Assembly: GCF_024653915.1 (NCBI RefSeq)
Contig: NZ_JANLGY010000016.1
Coordinates: 1 to 64,000 of the forward strand
DNA from: Sulfuricaulis sp.
GTDB taxonomy: Bacteria; Pseudomonadota; Gammaproteobacteria; Acidiferrobacterales; Sulfurifustaceae
Direction: 5' to 3'
Length of the DNA stretch: 64,000 nt
A program made the position numbers and the translations under genes. The notes under the pieces are model-generated. The model was not told where the DNA came from. It ran no database searches and saw only the letters and a list, made by a program, of their open reading frames with translations. Positions within the stretch are counted from its first letter, which is position 1. Every line of letters starts with the position of its first letter. This document shows positions 26,744 through 33,513 of this stretch, piece by piece.

Positions 26744-26833
26744 ACATAACGACAAACTGGCCTGTCTGATTCTTTTTGCCAGTCGCAAAGAGAGCATACT
26801 GTATGCAGTGCTGTTTGTGAAATACGGTTAAGT
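26744..26833 (-). other. attC-like site 2 (weaker)
   Basis: On the minus strand, inverse core ACTTAAC (26833-26827) and core GTTATGT (26750-26744) pair at 6 of 7 positions. Inner arms CACAAACAG and CAGTTTGTC are near-complementary, and a GCATACaGTATGC palindrome lies inside. At 90 bases it is within the attC size range, but pairing is less complete than in the other sites. Confidence 0.5.
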
Positions 26834-27045
26834 GTTGTCACTATCACCAATTGCACCTACGAACAATAACTGAGCATGCTGCTGTGAGGCTGGATAGATG
26901 TTCGTCTCTGCTGGCGTATCAATAACATAGCTATTGTTATGATTTGTGACTGACTGCTATGGGTCGAATTCTGACGGTCGGTTAACGGCCACTTCCGGTC
27001 ATTACCTTTCCCAAAAGCGGACGGTCGCAGTATTCGGAAACGGAC
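26834..27045 (-). other. Apparently gene-less cassette
   Basis: The 212 bases between attC sites 2 and 3 contain no convincing gene. One 64-codon frame opens with TTG at 27051 without a ribosome-binding site. The strand carries a degenerate inverted motif around GACCGTCCGCTTTTGGG and GACCGGAAGTGGCC. Cassettes that lack an open frame are known; some carry promoters or small RNAs, but I see no specific signal here. Confidence 0.4.
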
Positions 27046-27109
27046 ATTCAACGTTTAAGCTGTGGGGCGCGTAGCGAAGCAAGCGTCCCACACGAGCACA
27101 TTGTTATGC
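27046..27109 (-). other. attC site 3
   Basis: On the minus strand, inverse core GCATAAC (27109-27103) and core GTTGAAT (27052-27046). The arms GTGTGGGACGC and GCGCCCCACAG are complementary with one bulge, around a TTGCTTCGCTAC loop, giving a 64-base attC. The TAA of the NERD gene lies in the inverse core, as in true cassettes. Confidence 0.85.
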
Positions 27110-27778
27110 GTTTTTTGTAAATCGACAGTTCGGATAGTTTTCACACCCTAGAAATTTCGAACCTGCTTTAAGACCTTTTCTCGCCGTTCGTTCAACTAAG
27201 TTAGAACCACACTTCGGGCAAACTGTTGTAGAGCTGTGCCGTTCGCGCAAAGACTGCATATGATCTTTGGTTGTAAGTGTAGACTCTGAAATAAGTTTTT
27301 CGATTATTTTTAATGTGCGACTAATTTCTTCTGCCGAAAGTACGCGATCACGATATTGTTTTATGTATGAACTCAGACCAGATCTTATTACGTTATCTGG
27401 CAATTCGGTTTTGAACTTACAGTTGCCAACGAAATAGATAATTGTACGAATGATGGATTCATCAAGGCTAAGATATTCAGAGAGGACCTTCTTTTGTCTG
27501 AAGGTTTGTCGAATAGGATTCTGAAACGAATAATTTTTGCCATATAGTGATTGGGTCCAATTTGACTGATCCTCAGATCCAAATATCCATCCCTTTATAT
27601 TTTTTGTTTCTATTATAAATACCCCATATGGTGACACTAAAAGATGATCTATCTGAGTTGTTCCGTTTTTTGTGGGTATAATGACATCATGAAATCTCCG
27701 ATAAATATCGGCATTAAGGGACAGCCACATATTGAAAGCTGTTTTCTTTTCGCCGAACCATCCTCGTAGTATTCTCAT
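27104..27778 (-). CDS. NERD-domain protein with C4 zinc finger
   Basis: A 224-residue protein. The N-terminal nuclease-related domain (about 1-120) shows GEKKTAFNMWLSL, the HDVIIPTKNGTTQIDHLLVSPYGVFIIETKN core (Asp and Glu-x-Lys of the PD-(D/E)xK-like fold), and NPIRQTFRQKKVL. A C-terminal topoisomerase-type C4 zinc finger (CPKCGSNLV...CENYPNC) follows. Likely a DNA-acting enzyme. The ATG at 27778 lies 10 bases past a core site GTTATGC, the typical spacing of a cassette gene. NERD proteins occur in mobile and defence-like loci; role here is not proved. Confidence 0.85.
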   Translation of the reverse strand: MRILRGWFGEKKTAFNMWLSLNADIYRRFHDVIIPTKNGTTQIDHLLVSPYGVFIIETKNIKGWIFGSEDQSNWTQSLYGKNYSFQNPIRQTFRQKKVLSEYLSLDESIIRTIIYFVGNCKFKTELPDNVIRSGLSSYIKQYRDRVLSAEEISRTLKIIEKLISESTLTTKDHMQSLRERHSSTTVCPKCGSNLVERTARKGLKAGSKFLGCENYPNCRFTKNA

Positions 27779-27787
27779 TTCATTTCC

Positions 27788-27878
27788 GCATAACGATTGA
27801 GGTGTGCCGCGCCGGCCGCAAAAGCATCAGGAAACATGGTGCGTCGTCCCCGGCGTCGGCACGAACAAAGTGTTAGGT
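27788..27878 (-). other. attC site 4
   Basis: On the minus strand, inverse core ACCTAAC (27878-27872) and core GTTATGC (27794-27788). Strong arms GTGCCGACGCCGG and CCGGCGCGGCAC pair with a single bulged base, around a longer loop. Length is 91 bases. It follows the small membrane-anchored gene by seven bases. Confidence 0.85.
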
Positions 27879-27884
27879 TTCAAA

Positions 27885-28292
27885 TTAGACAATATCAGTG
27901 TAAATCCTTAGGTGTTGTTTGATTCTTTCAATCCGTTTATCTGCTTTGTCGTAGTCTATCGTGTTCGACAGTCCCATCAGATGAGTAGCCGCTTCCATTG
28001 GGTCTTCGCCATTACGGCCCAACCATTTCCTGTACCAAAAAGGAAGATCTTTATAAGAAGCCCTTAGCTCGGCGGAGTGGCGGCGGTTGGCCTCGACTCG
28101 CTGGTCCTTTCGGTCTTTCATTAGCTCAATTAGACCATCAGCATTAATTGCATTGGCATAAAAGATGAGATCCGTAAAGATTTGGTGTTTTATTTCCCGG
28201 TATCGAAGTATCGGTTGAAACCAGAACGTCGTAAGTAAATAGCCGCCAGCACCAGCGAGAATACTTACGAAAACGACAATGTATTCCTTCAC
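27885..28292 (-). CDS. Membrane-anchored cassette protein, unknown function
   Basis: About 135 residues with one N-terminal TM helix (YIVVFVSILAGAGGYLLTTFWF) and a charged, helical cytoplasmic region (MKDRKDQRVEANRRHSAELRASYKDL). No family recognised. The long reading frame opens upstream near a MITE end; a GTG at 28292 is preferred because AAGGGAG stands 5 bases upstream and the hydrophobic helix follows at once. It begins soon after the core site GTTAGGT and ends ahead of attC site 4. Confidence 0.65.
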   Translation of the reverse strand: MKEYIVVFVSILAGAGGYLLTTFWFQPILRYREIKHQIFTDLIFYANAINADGLIELMKDRKDQRVEANRRHSAELRASYKDLPFWYRKWLGRNGEDPMEAATHLMGLSNTIDYDKADKRIERIKQHLRIYTDIV

Positions 28293-28312
28293 CACATCTC
28301 CCTTACGTTGAA

Positions 28313-28594
28313 ACCTAACGAGACTGTAGGAAAAGTTCCTTTTCGGACCCCAACTTACCAGATGCGACACAGTGCGATGAAAGTGCCGTTGTGTCGACGG
28401 ATTTCAACGATGTGTGCAAATACTCGTCACGCAGGCTCTGGCGCATTTCTGTCTGTATTTCCATTTCGATCCAGTACTTTTGCCACTACCTATTGTTTGT
28501 GCAAATCGGTGTCGATTTGGGGTTTTCCTACAGTCTCAACGCTATTGCTCACGCGCGTGCATCTTCGCACGTCGCGTGCAGCAATTTGTTAGCT
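28313..28594 (-). other. attC site 5, split by a MITE
   Basis: The two halves are 28313-28319 (ACCTAAC on the plus strand) and 28538/28541-28594 (ending GTTAGCT). Joined without the 218-base insertion and one AAC copy they give a 61-base attC: cores GTTAGGT and AGCTAAC, arms ATTGCTCACGCGCGTGC and GCACGTCGCGTGCAGCAAT that pair with two bulges, and an ATCTTC loop. As it stands the site cannot fold into a normal attC hairpin, so the UDG cassette is probably locked in place. Confidence 0.8.
28320..28537. mobile_element. 218-bp MITE in the attC core
   Basis: Perfect 15-base terminal inverted repeats GAGACTGTAGGAAAA (28320-28334) and TTTTCCTACAGTCTC (28523-28537) bound the element. Both ends are flanked by AAC (28317-28319 and 28538-28540), a 3-base target duplication. 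There is no open frame large enough for a transposase. The termini resemble those of IS5-type elements, so it may be a non-autonomous derivative; the family assignment is inference. Confidence 0.85.
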
Positions 28595-29374
28595 CTTAGT
28601 GAAATCAAGCCGCTCACGGACATTCTGTGCCATGACGAAATATGCCGCGTCCAGATCGGCTGCGCGATGACGTACCGGATCCTTTGGCTTTAGATCATCA
28701 ATACGCTTTTTGCGCATGAAATACGAGAACTGCGATCCTGCGTTGCCGGAAGGATGCGGCAGATAGCCAAGATATTGACTCGCCGCAACTGCACCATTCG
28801 CTATGCACCACTTCATCGCTTCGTCAACGACGGGCCCCATTGCAATGACGAATGGCTTCTTTGCGAGCTGAGCGAACGTGGTGACAAACCCGTTCTCGAA
28901 TTCACGACGGAATATCGTTCTGGAAAGTACGTCGTTAAATGGACCATTGAAGTATTTGCCAGCCTTGAAAGCAGCATTTGGAATGATGGAAGTGGGATGA
29001 AAGAAATCGTAATTGCTGCCCCATAGCGACGCCGCGCTGTTCAGGCCAAGTTTTTGGGGGATCATGAAATGGTCCAACATTTCATTGATCCGAGGCCTCA
29101 TTCCGTCGAAAGCTGCTGTTTGCTTCGCCTTTCTCAAAACCCCAGCAGCGGGTAGTGAACCCCGTAAAGCCACGCCCGCAACTCTATGGGCAGTATTCAT
29201 CTGGGTCGGTCCGGGAGTGATGCCGACGAGGACAAGCTTCGCGTCAATGTTCACTTCTTCAAACGGCACGTAATAGACCTCTGCCTCACGCTCCGAATCT
29301 AGCAAATAGGAACGTACGCTAGCGGAGTCGGCCTTGAGCAGGGTTGCAAAGCGCTCTAGTAAGGTTGAATGCAT
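28589..29374 (-). CDS. Uracil-DNA-glycosylase-superfamily protein
   Basis: A 261-residue protein. The motifs LVLVGITPGPTQ (near 49-60, the first glycosylase motif) and YLPHPSGNAG (near 204-213, the HPSGxN motif) are those of the UDG fold; a middle FHPTS segment also fits. UDG-like enzymes remove damaged bases from DNA. It is a cassette gene: the ATG at 29374 is 12 bases after a core-like GTTAGCT, and the TAA lies in attC site 5. Substrate specificity cannot be told. Confidence 0.8.
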   Translation of the reverse strand: MHSTLLERFATLLKADSASVRSYLLDSEREAEVYYVPFEEVNIDAKLVLVGITPGPTQMNTAHRVAGVALRGSLPAAGVLRKAKQTAAFDGMRPRINEMLDHFMIPQKLGLNSAASLWGSNYDFFHPTSIIPNAAFKAGKYFNGPFNDVLSRTIFRREFENGFVTTFAQLAKKPFVIAMGPVVDEAMKWCIANGAVAASQYLGYLPHPSGNAGSQFSYFMRKKRIDDLKPKDPVRHRAADLDAAYFVMAQNVRERLDFTKS

Positions 29375-29385
29375 GTTCTTGTGAG

Positions 29386-29392
29386 AGCTAAC
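29386..29392 (-). other. Core site at the upstream edge of the array
   Basis: On the minus strand GTTAGCT, the exact counterpart of the AGCTAAC inverse core of attC site 5, lies 12 bases before the UDG-like ATG. It marks the recombination boundary of the first cassette. No folded attC arm is visible on its sdhA side. Confidence 0.55.
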
Positions 29393-29488
29393 AGATAATA
29401 TAAGGGCAATTTTCTCAGGATATCCTCAGTACTGATAGTGTCGATACGAATGATCTAAACACCTGTTCAGTCTGGAAATTATTCTTCT

Positions 29489-29524
29489 CCGGTCCGTGTA
29501 TCCTGATTATGTTATACGGACCGG
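29489..29524. repeat. Strong hairpin between sdhA and the cassette array
   Basis: CCGGTCCGTGTA (29489-29500) pairs with TATACGGACCGG (29513-29524), eleven of twelve bases, around a 12-base loop. There is no T-run on either strand, so it is not a standard terminator. It is the only conspicuous structure in the 250 bases between sdhA and the first cassette. Confidence 0.5.
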
Positions 29525-29624
29525 TGGGTGCGAGGTTGCGTTGTACTGGCCCTTCTTGGCTACGGCTGCTTCGGGTCGAAAGCGGACTGAGCGTATTTTG
29601 GGTAGAAGGGCTAATTTAGCGGCG

Positions 29625-31391
29625 TTAATACACCCTTTCCTTCGGCGGAAAAGTTTCAACGCTAAGCGGCTTCAACCGCACCGGCTTGTAATCGAGCTTG
29701 TTCCCTTCTTTGCTGTAAAGCGTGTGCTTGAGCCAGTTCTTGTCGTCGCGCTCGGGATAATCGGTTCTTGAATGTGCGCCGCGGGATTCGTGGCGCGCGG
29801 CGGCGGAATGGATCGTGGCCAGCGCGATGTCCATCAGGTTTTCCAGTTCCAATGCTTCTATCCGGGCGGTATTGAACACCTTGCTGTGGTCGCGCAACGT
29901 GGCCCGTTTCAGGCGCGCTTGCAGCTCCGCGACCTTTTTGATACCGGCATCGAGGATTTTCTGCTCGCGGAACACGCCGCAGTGTTCTTCCATGACCAGG
30001 CGCAGCTCGTCACAGATCAGATCGACGGATTCGCCCTCGCCCTGCTTGTCCCAGCGCGTCAGGCGCGCCATGGCGCGGTCAATGGCCTCCTCCGGCATGG
30101 CGCGATGGCGGGGATTTTCCTTGAGATATTGGAGGATGTGATTGCCGGCAGCGCGGCCGAAGACAATGATATCGAGCAGTGAATTGCCGCCGAGGCGGTT
30201 GGCGCCGTGCACCGACACGCAGGCGCATTCACCCACGGCGTACATGCCCGGTACTTCCTCTTCCGGCCCGGTGTGCACCGGCACCACGACTTGACCGTGG
30301 CGGTTGGTAGGAATGCCACCCATGGTGTAGTGCGCCGTGGGATACACCGGGATAGGTTTTTCCACCGGGTCAGTATGTGCGAAGCGGATAGCCAATTCGC
30401 GTATGCCCGGCAGGCGCTTGGAAATGATTTCCTCACCGAGATGATCGACCTTCAGCAGTACATGGTCCTTCTTCGGGCCGCAACCGCGCCCGGCGTGGAC
30501 TTCCTCGTAGATCGCACGGCTGATCACGTCGCGGCTGGCGAGGTCCTTGGCTTTGGGTGCATAGCGTTCCATGAAGCGCTCGCCCTCGCCGTTGATCAGA
30601 TACCCACCCTCGCCGCGCACGGCTTCCGAAATAAGCATGCCCTTGCCAGCGATGCCAGTGGGATGGAATTGCACGAACTCCATGTCCTGCAATGGAACGC
30701 CGGCGCGCAGCGCCATGGCCATGCCATCGCCGGTGTTGATGAGCGCATTGGTGGTGGTGCGGTAGACGCGCGCCACCCCGCCGGTGGCGATGAGCGTGGT
30801 TTTGGCCTCGATGATTAACGGCTCACCGGTTTCGATTTCGATCACCAGCGCGCCGAGGGCATAACCGTCCTTGTCCATCAGCAGATCGACGGCAAAGAAT
30901 TCATCGAAGAAGTGCGTGCGTGCCTTCAGGTTCTGCTGATAGAGAGCATGCAGCATGGCGTGGCCGGTACGGTCGGCCGCCGGACAAGTGCGCATCGCCT
31001 GTTCGCCACCAAAGTTCAGGCTCTGGCCGCCAAAGGCGCGCTGGTAGATGCGGCCATTTTCCAGGCGCGAGAACGGCACGCCGTAATGTTCGAGCTCGAT
31101 CACCAGATTCGCCGCCGCGCGGCACATGTATTCGATCGCGTCCTGATCACCGAGATAGTCGCCACCCTTCACGGTGTCGTACATGTGAAAGTGCCAGTTG
31201 TCCGGTTGTGTATTGCCGAGCGCCGCGTTGATGCCGCCCTGCGCCGCCACGGTGTGCGAGCGCGTGGGGAACACCTTGGACACCACGGCGACATGGGCCT
31301 CGCCCTGCGCCAGTTGCAGCGCCGCGCGCAATCCGCCGCCCCCGGCGCCGATGACAAGGCAGTCGAAACGCCGGCGCGCGATATTCTTCAT
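29625..31391 (-). CDS. sdhA: Succinate dehydrogenase flavoprotein subunit
   Basis: A 588-residue SdhA that oxidises succinate to fumarate. The FAD site shows CLVIGAGGGGLRAALQLA. The His that carries covalent FAD is in TRSHTVAAQGG (His46). The body has EFVQFHPTGIAG, SEAVRGEGGYL, RDVISRAI (with the catalytic Arg) and HGANRLGGNSLLDIIVFG. I chose the ATG at 31391, which overlaps the sdhD stop (ATGA). Unusually, sdhB does not follow directly; a 6.5-kb insert intervenes. Confidence 0.97.
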   Translation of the reverse strand: MKNIARRRFDCLVIGAGGGGLRAALQLAQGEAHVAVVSKVFPTRSHTVAAQGGINAALGNTQPDNWHFHMYDTVKGGDYLGDQDAIEYMCRAAANLVIELEHYGVPFSRLENGRIYQRAFGGQSLNFGGEQAMRTCPAADRTGHAMLHALYQQNLKARTHFFDEFFAVDLLMDKDGYALGALVIEIETGEPLIIEAKTTLIATGGVARVYRTTTNALINTGDGMAMALRAGVPLQDMEFVQFHPTGIAGKGMLISEAVRGEGGYLINGEGERFMERYAPKAKDLASRDVISRAIYEEVHAGRGCGPKKDHVLLKVDHLGEEIISKRLPGIRELAIRFAHTDPVEKPIPVYPTAHYTMGGIPTNRHGQVVVPVHTGPEEEVPGMYAVGECACVSVHGANRLGGNSLLDIIVFGRAAGNHILQYLKENPRHRAMPEEAIDRAMARLTRWDKQGEGESVDLICDELRLVMEEHCGVFREQKILDAGIKKVAELQARLKRATLRDHSKVFNTARIEALELENLMDIALATIHSAAARHESRGAHSRTDYPERDDKNWLKHTLYSKEGNKLDYKPVRLKPLSVETFPPKERVY

Positions 31392-31726
31392 GCGAGCAGG
31401 ACCCGCGCTGCCCACAGGCCCAAGGCCAGCAAACCGAGGGCCGTGAACAGCGAAACGCTGAAGCGCAGCCATAGCGGATGGAGATAATCGAGATAGATGC
31501 TGCGCATGCCGATCCAGGCGTGCACCAGGATGCTCAGAATGAATATCGCCCAGGCCATGCGGACATAACCGACGTCAAACCAGGCCTGCCATGCGGCGTG
31601 ATCACGGATCGGCGCCAGGCTCAGGTGCACGATGACATAAACCACGAAGCCCGCCATGTAAATCGAGGTCACGCGCTGCCACAGCCATTGCAGCATGCCG
31701 GCGTGAGCACTGCCGGTGGCTCTCAT
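31388..31726 (-). CDS. sdhD: Succinate dehydrogenase membrane anchor SdhD
   Basis: A 112-residue membrane subunit with three TM helices. HAWIGMRSIYLDYL carries the Asp80-Tyr81 pair that is part of the ubiquinone site in the family. The ATG at 31726 (MRATGSAHAG) overlaps the sdhC stop (ATGA); the longer frame upstream runs inside sdhC. It anchors SdhA-SdhB to the inner membrane together with SdhC. Confidence 0.9.
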   Translation of the reverse strand: MRATGSAHAGMLQWLWQRVTSIYMAGFVVYVIVHLSLAPIRDHAAWQAWFDVGYVRMAWAIFILSILVHAWIGMRSIYLDYLHPLWLRFSVSLFTALGLLALGLWAARVLLA

Positions 31727-32109
31727 GCGTTCCACAGGCAGGCCCCCGTCAGAATCACAATAACGCCTATAGCGGCAAAGGACAGCCAGGCATTCAGGCG
31801 CGCGGTCGATTTGGAGTCGCCGATACCGACATCGAGTAACAAGTGGCGCATGCCGGACATGAAATGCTGGGCAAAGGCCCATACTGTTATAAGGATGACA
31901 ATCCGGCCCTCAAGGCTGGTAGCGCGTGCGCTGATTTCGGCAAAGGCCGCGGGGTCTTGCAGTGAGCGATCCAACATATAGAGGGCGAACGGCAGCAACA
32001 GAACCAACAGCGCGCCCGTGGCGCGGTGCAGGATGGACAGTATGCCGCCCACGGGCAGGCGGATTTTGAAGAGATTCAGGTATACGGGACGTTTTTTGTT
32101 TTTCCCCAT
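31723..32109 (-). CDS. sdhC: Succinate dehydrogenase cytochrome b556 subunit
   Basis: A 128-residue membrane subunit with three TM helices. It begins with the typical RPVYLNLFKIRLPVGGILSILHRATG, including Ser25 and Arg29 of the quinone site, and HFMSGMRHLLLD supplies the heme b ligand (His82) and the RH motif. It is the first gene of the sdhCDA cluster and is divergent from ygfZ. No clear promoter is seen in the 180-base gap. Confidence 0.95.
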   Translation of the reverse strand: MGKNKKRPVYLNLFKIRLPVGGILSILHRATGALLVLLLPFALYMLDRSLQDPAAFAEISARATSLEGRIVILITVWAFAQHFMSGMRHLLLDVGIGDSKSTARLNAWLSFAAIGVIVILTGACLWNA

Positions 32110-32289
32110 AATATTTTCTAAATCCGTACTTCCCTGTCTCGGTTCATCCTGTTAACCCGCACCCAAAGGGAGGGAATCTCAAGCTGGCTATAGTGTAATC
32201 CCGTTATTATTGGCGTCCAGCCGTTTTTCACCGCCGCCGGGATTCCGCTATCATGCGCATCCCGGTCAGTTATCGATGGAAGCCAAGCC

Positions 32290-33345
32290 GTGATCAATGC
32301 GTGGAAATCATTCATTCAGAGCCAGGGGGCAATCCTCGAGGACGAGCGCGTCCAACACTTTGGCAACCCCGCGATAGAACGCCGCGCAGCCGCCCAGGGC
32401 AACGTGCTGGTTGATTTGTCAGAGTTGTCTCTGATCCGCGCGCGCGGCGCGGACACGCAGAATTTTCTCAACGGTCAGTTCAGCAATGACCTGCGCAGTC
32501 TGGACGCGACACACAACCAGCTCTCCTCCTGGTGCAGCCCCAAAGGGCGGATGCTGGTCATCTTCCGCCTGTTCCGGCGCGGTGACGACACCCTGCTGCA
32601 ATTACCGGCTGCCCTGCTGGAAACAACGCTCAAACGCCTGAAAATGTTTGTGATGCGCGCGAAAGTAACACTCGACCCCGTGAATGACGAATTGGTCGGC
32701 TTCGGCATTTCAGGACCGGATGCGGAAAAACTGTTGCACGATGCCACAGGTTTCGCGCCTGGCAGCGTCGACGGTTGCGAGACGCGCGATGAAATAACTA
32801 TCGCAAGACTTCCCGGCCCGCATCCCCGTTTTGAAATTATCGCCGCAACGGATGTTGCCACAAAATTGTGGAATAGCCTGAAAGCCAAAGCGACGCCCGT
32901 CGGCCCGTCGGCTTGGGCGTGGCTCGACATCATGGCGGGCATTCCCAGCGTGCATCCGGAAACCAGCGACGTCTTCGTGCCGCAGATGGCCAATCTCGAA
33001 ATCGTGGGCGGCGTGAATTTCAAGAAAGGCTGCTACCCCGGTCAGGAAATCGTGGCGCGCATGCAGTATCTCGGCAAGCTCAAACAGCGCATGTACCGCG
33101 CGCATGTTGAAAACGACGCCTTGCCCCGCCCGGGTGACGCCATTTTCGCGCCGGACTTTCCGGGGCAATCGGCGGGAACGGTTGTTGCCGCCCAACCCGC
33201 GCCGGATAACGGTTTCGACCTGCTGGCCGTGATCCAGATCAGCAGCGCCGAGGCGGGCAAACTCCATCACGGGAGCGAAAACGGTCCGAGGCTCTCACTG
33301 CAAAACTTACCCTACCCTGTCGCGCCCGCCACCCGCGCGGAATAA
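32290..33345 (+). CDS. ygfZ: Folate-binding protein YgfZ
   Basis: A 351-residue GcvT-like protein with the diagnostic KGCYPGQE motif at 246-253 (Cys248). YgfZ proteins bind folate and support assembly or repair of some iron-sulfur enzymes, which fits a location next to the succinate dehydrogenase genes, although no coupling is visible. The start is GTG at 32290; the first residues INAWKSFI fit the family. It is divergent from sdhC. Confidence 0.92.
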   Translation: MINAWKSFIQSQGAILEDERVQHFGNPAIERRAAAQGNVLVDLSELSLIRARGADTQNFLNGQFSNDLRSLDATHNQLSSWCSPKGRMLVIFRLFRRGDDTLLQLPAALLETTLKRLKMFVMRAKVTLDPVNDELVGFGISGPDAEKLLHDATGFAPGSVDGCETRDEITIARLPGPHPRFEIIAATDVATKLWNSLKAKATPVGPSAWAWLDIMAGIPSVHPETSDVFVPQMANLEIVGGVNFKKGCYPGQEIVARMQYLGKLKQRMYRAHVENDALPRPGDAIFAPDFPGQSAGTVVAAQPAPDNGFDLLAVIQISSAEAGKLHHGSENGPRLSLQNLPYPVAPATRAE

Positions 33346-33430
33346 ACGTCCGCCGCTTGCCGTCACGGTGTTGGTCGCATTGACATCGCTTGTGTGGTGT
33401 CTAGGCTTGTGCTTGAATCGTTTGCGTCTA

Positions 33431-33459
33431 TTGCTGCTATATAAGTAAATTCTTATAAA
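33431..33459 (+). promoter_or_regulatory. Candidate promoter of the YeiH-like gene
   Basis: A TTGCTG -35 (33431-33436), a 17-base spacer and a TATAAA -10 (33454-33459) precede the YeiH-like ATG by about 55 bases. The -35 is only a partial match, so this is tentative. Confidence 0.35.
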
Positions 33460-33513
33460 GTCCGGGATGTTGCACAAGTGGTTGCCTTACAACCAGTTTA
33501 GGAGACAAGCAAT

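Larger units (their letters stand above)
25569..29392 (-). mobile_element. Integron cassette array lacking an integrase (CALIN)
   Basis: A visibly more A+T-rich block holding five genes, all on the minus strand, each short and with its own signals, and separated by attC-like sites at 25569-25628, 26744-26833 (weaker), 27046-27109, 27788-27878 and 28313-28594 (interrupted). A further core site GTTAGCT at 29386-29392 marks the upstream end. Stop codons of three genes lie within the inverse core of their attC, as is normal for cassettes. No integrase gene is present in the window, so this is a cluster of attC sites lacking an integrase, lying between sdhA and sdhB. Confidence 0.8.

Noticed and set aside
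26857-27051. A 64-codon frame in the gene-less cassette
   Set aside because: It opens with TTG at the edge of an attC site, has no ribosome-binding site, and reads as basic, low-complexity sequence.
28320-28537. A complete insertion sequence
   Set aside because: The 218 bases are too short for a transposase, so only a MITE is supported.
25433-29624. An integrase or attI for the cassette array
   Set aside because: No tyrosine-recombinase motif is seen in any open frame here, and no attI-like site was found next to sdhA.
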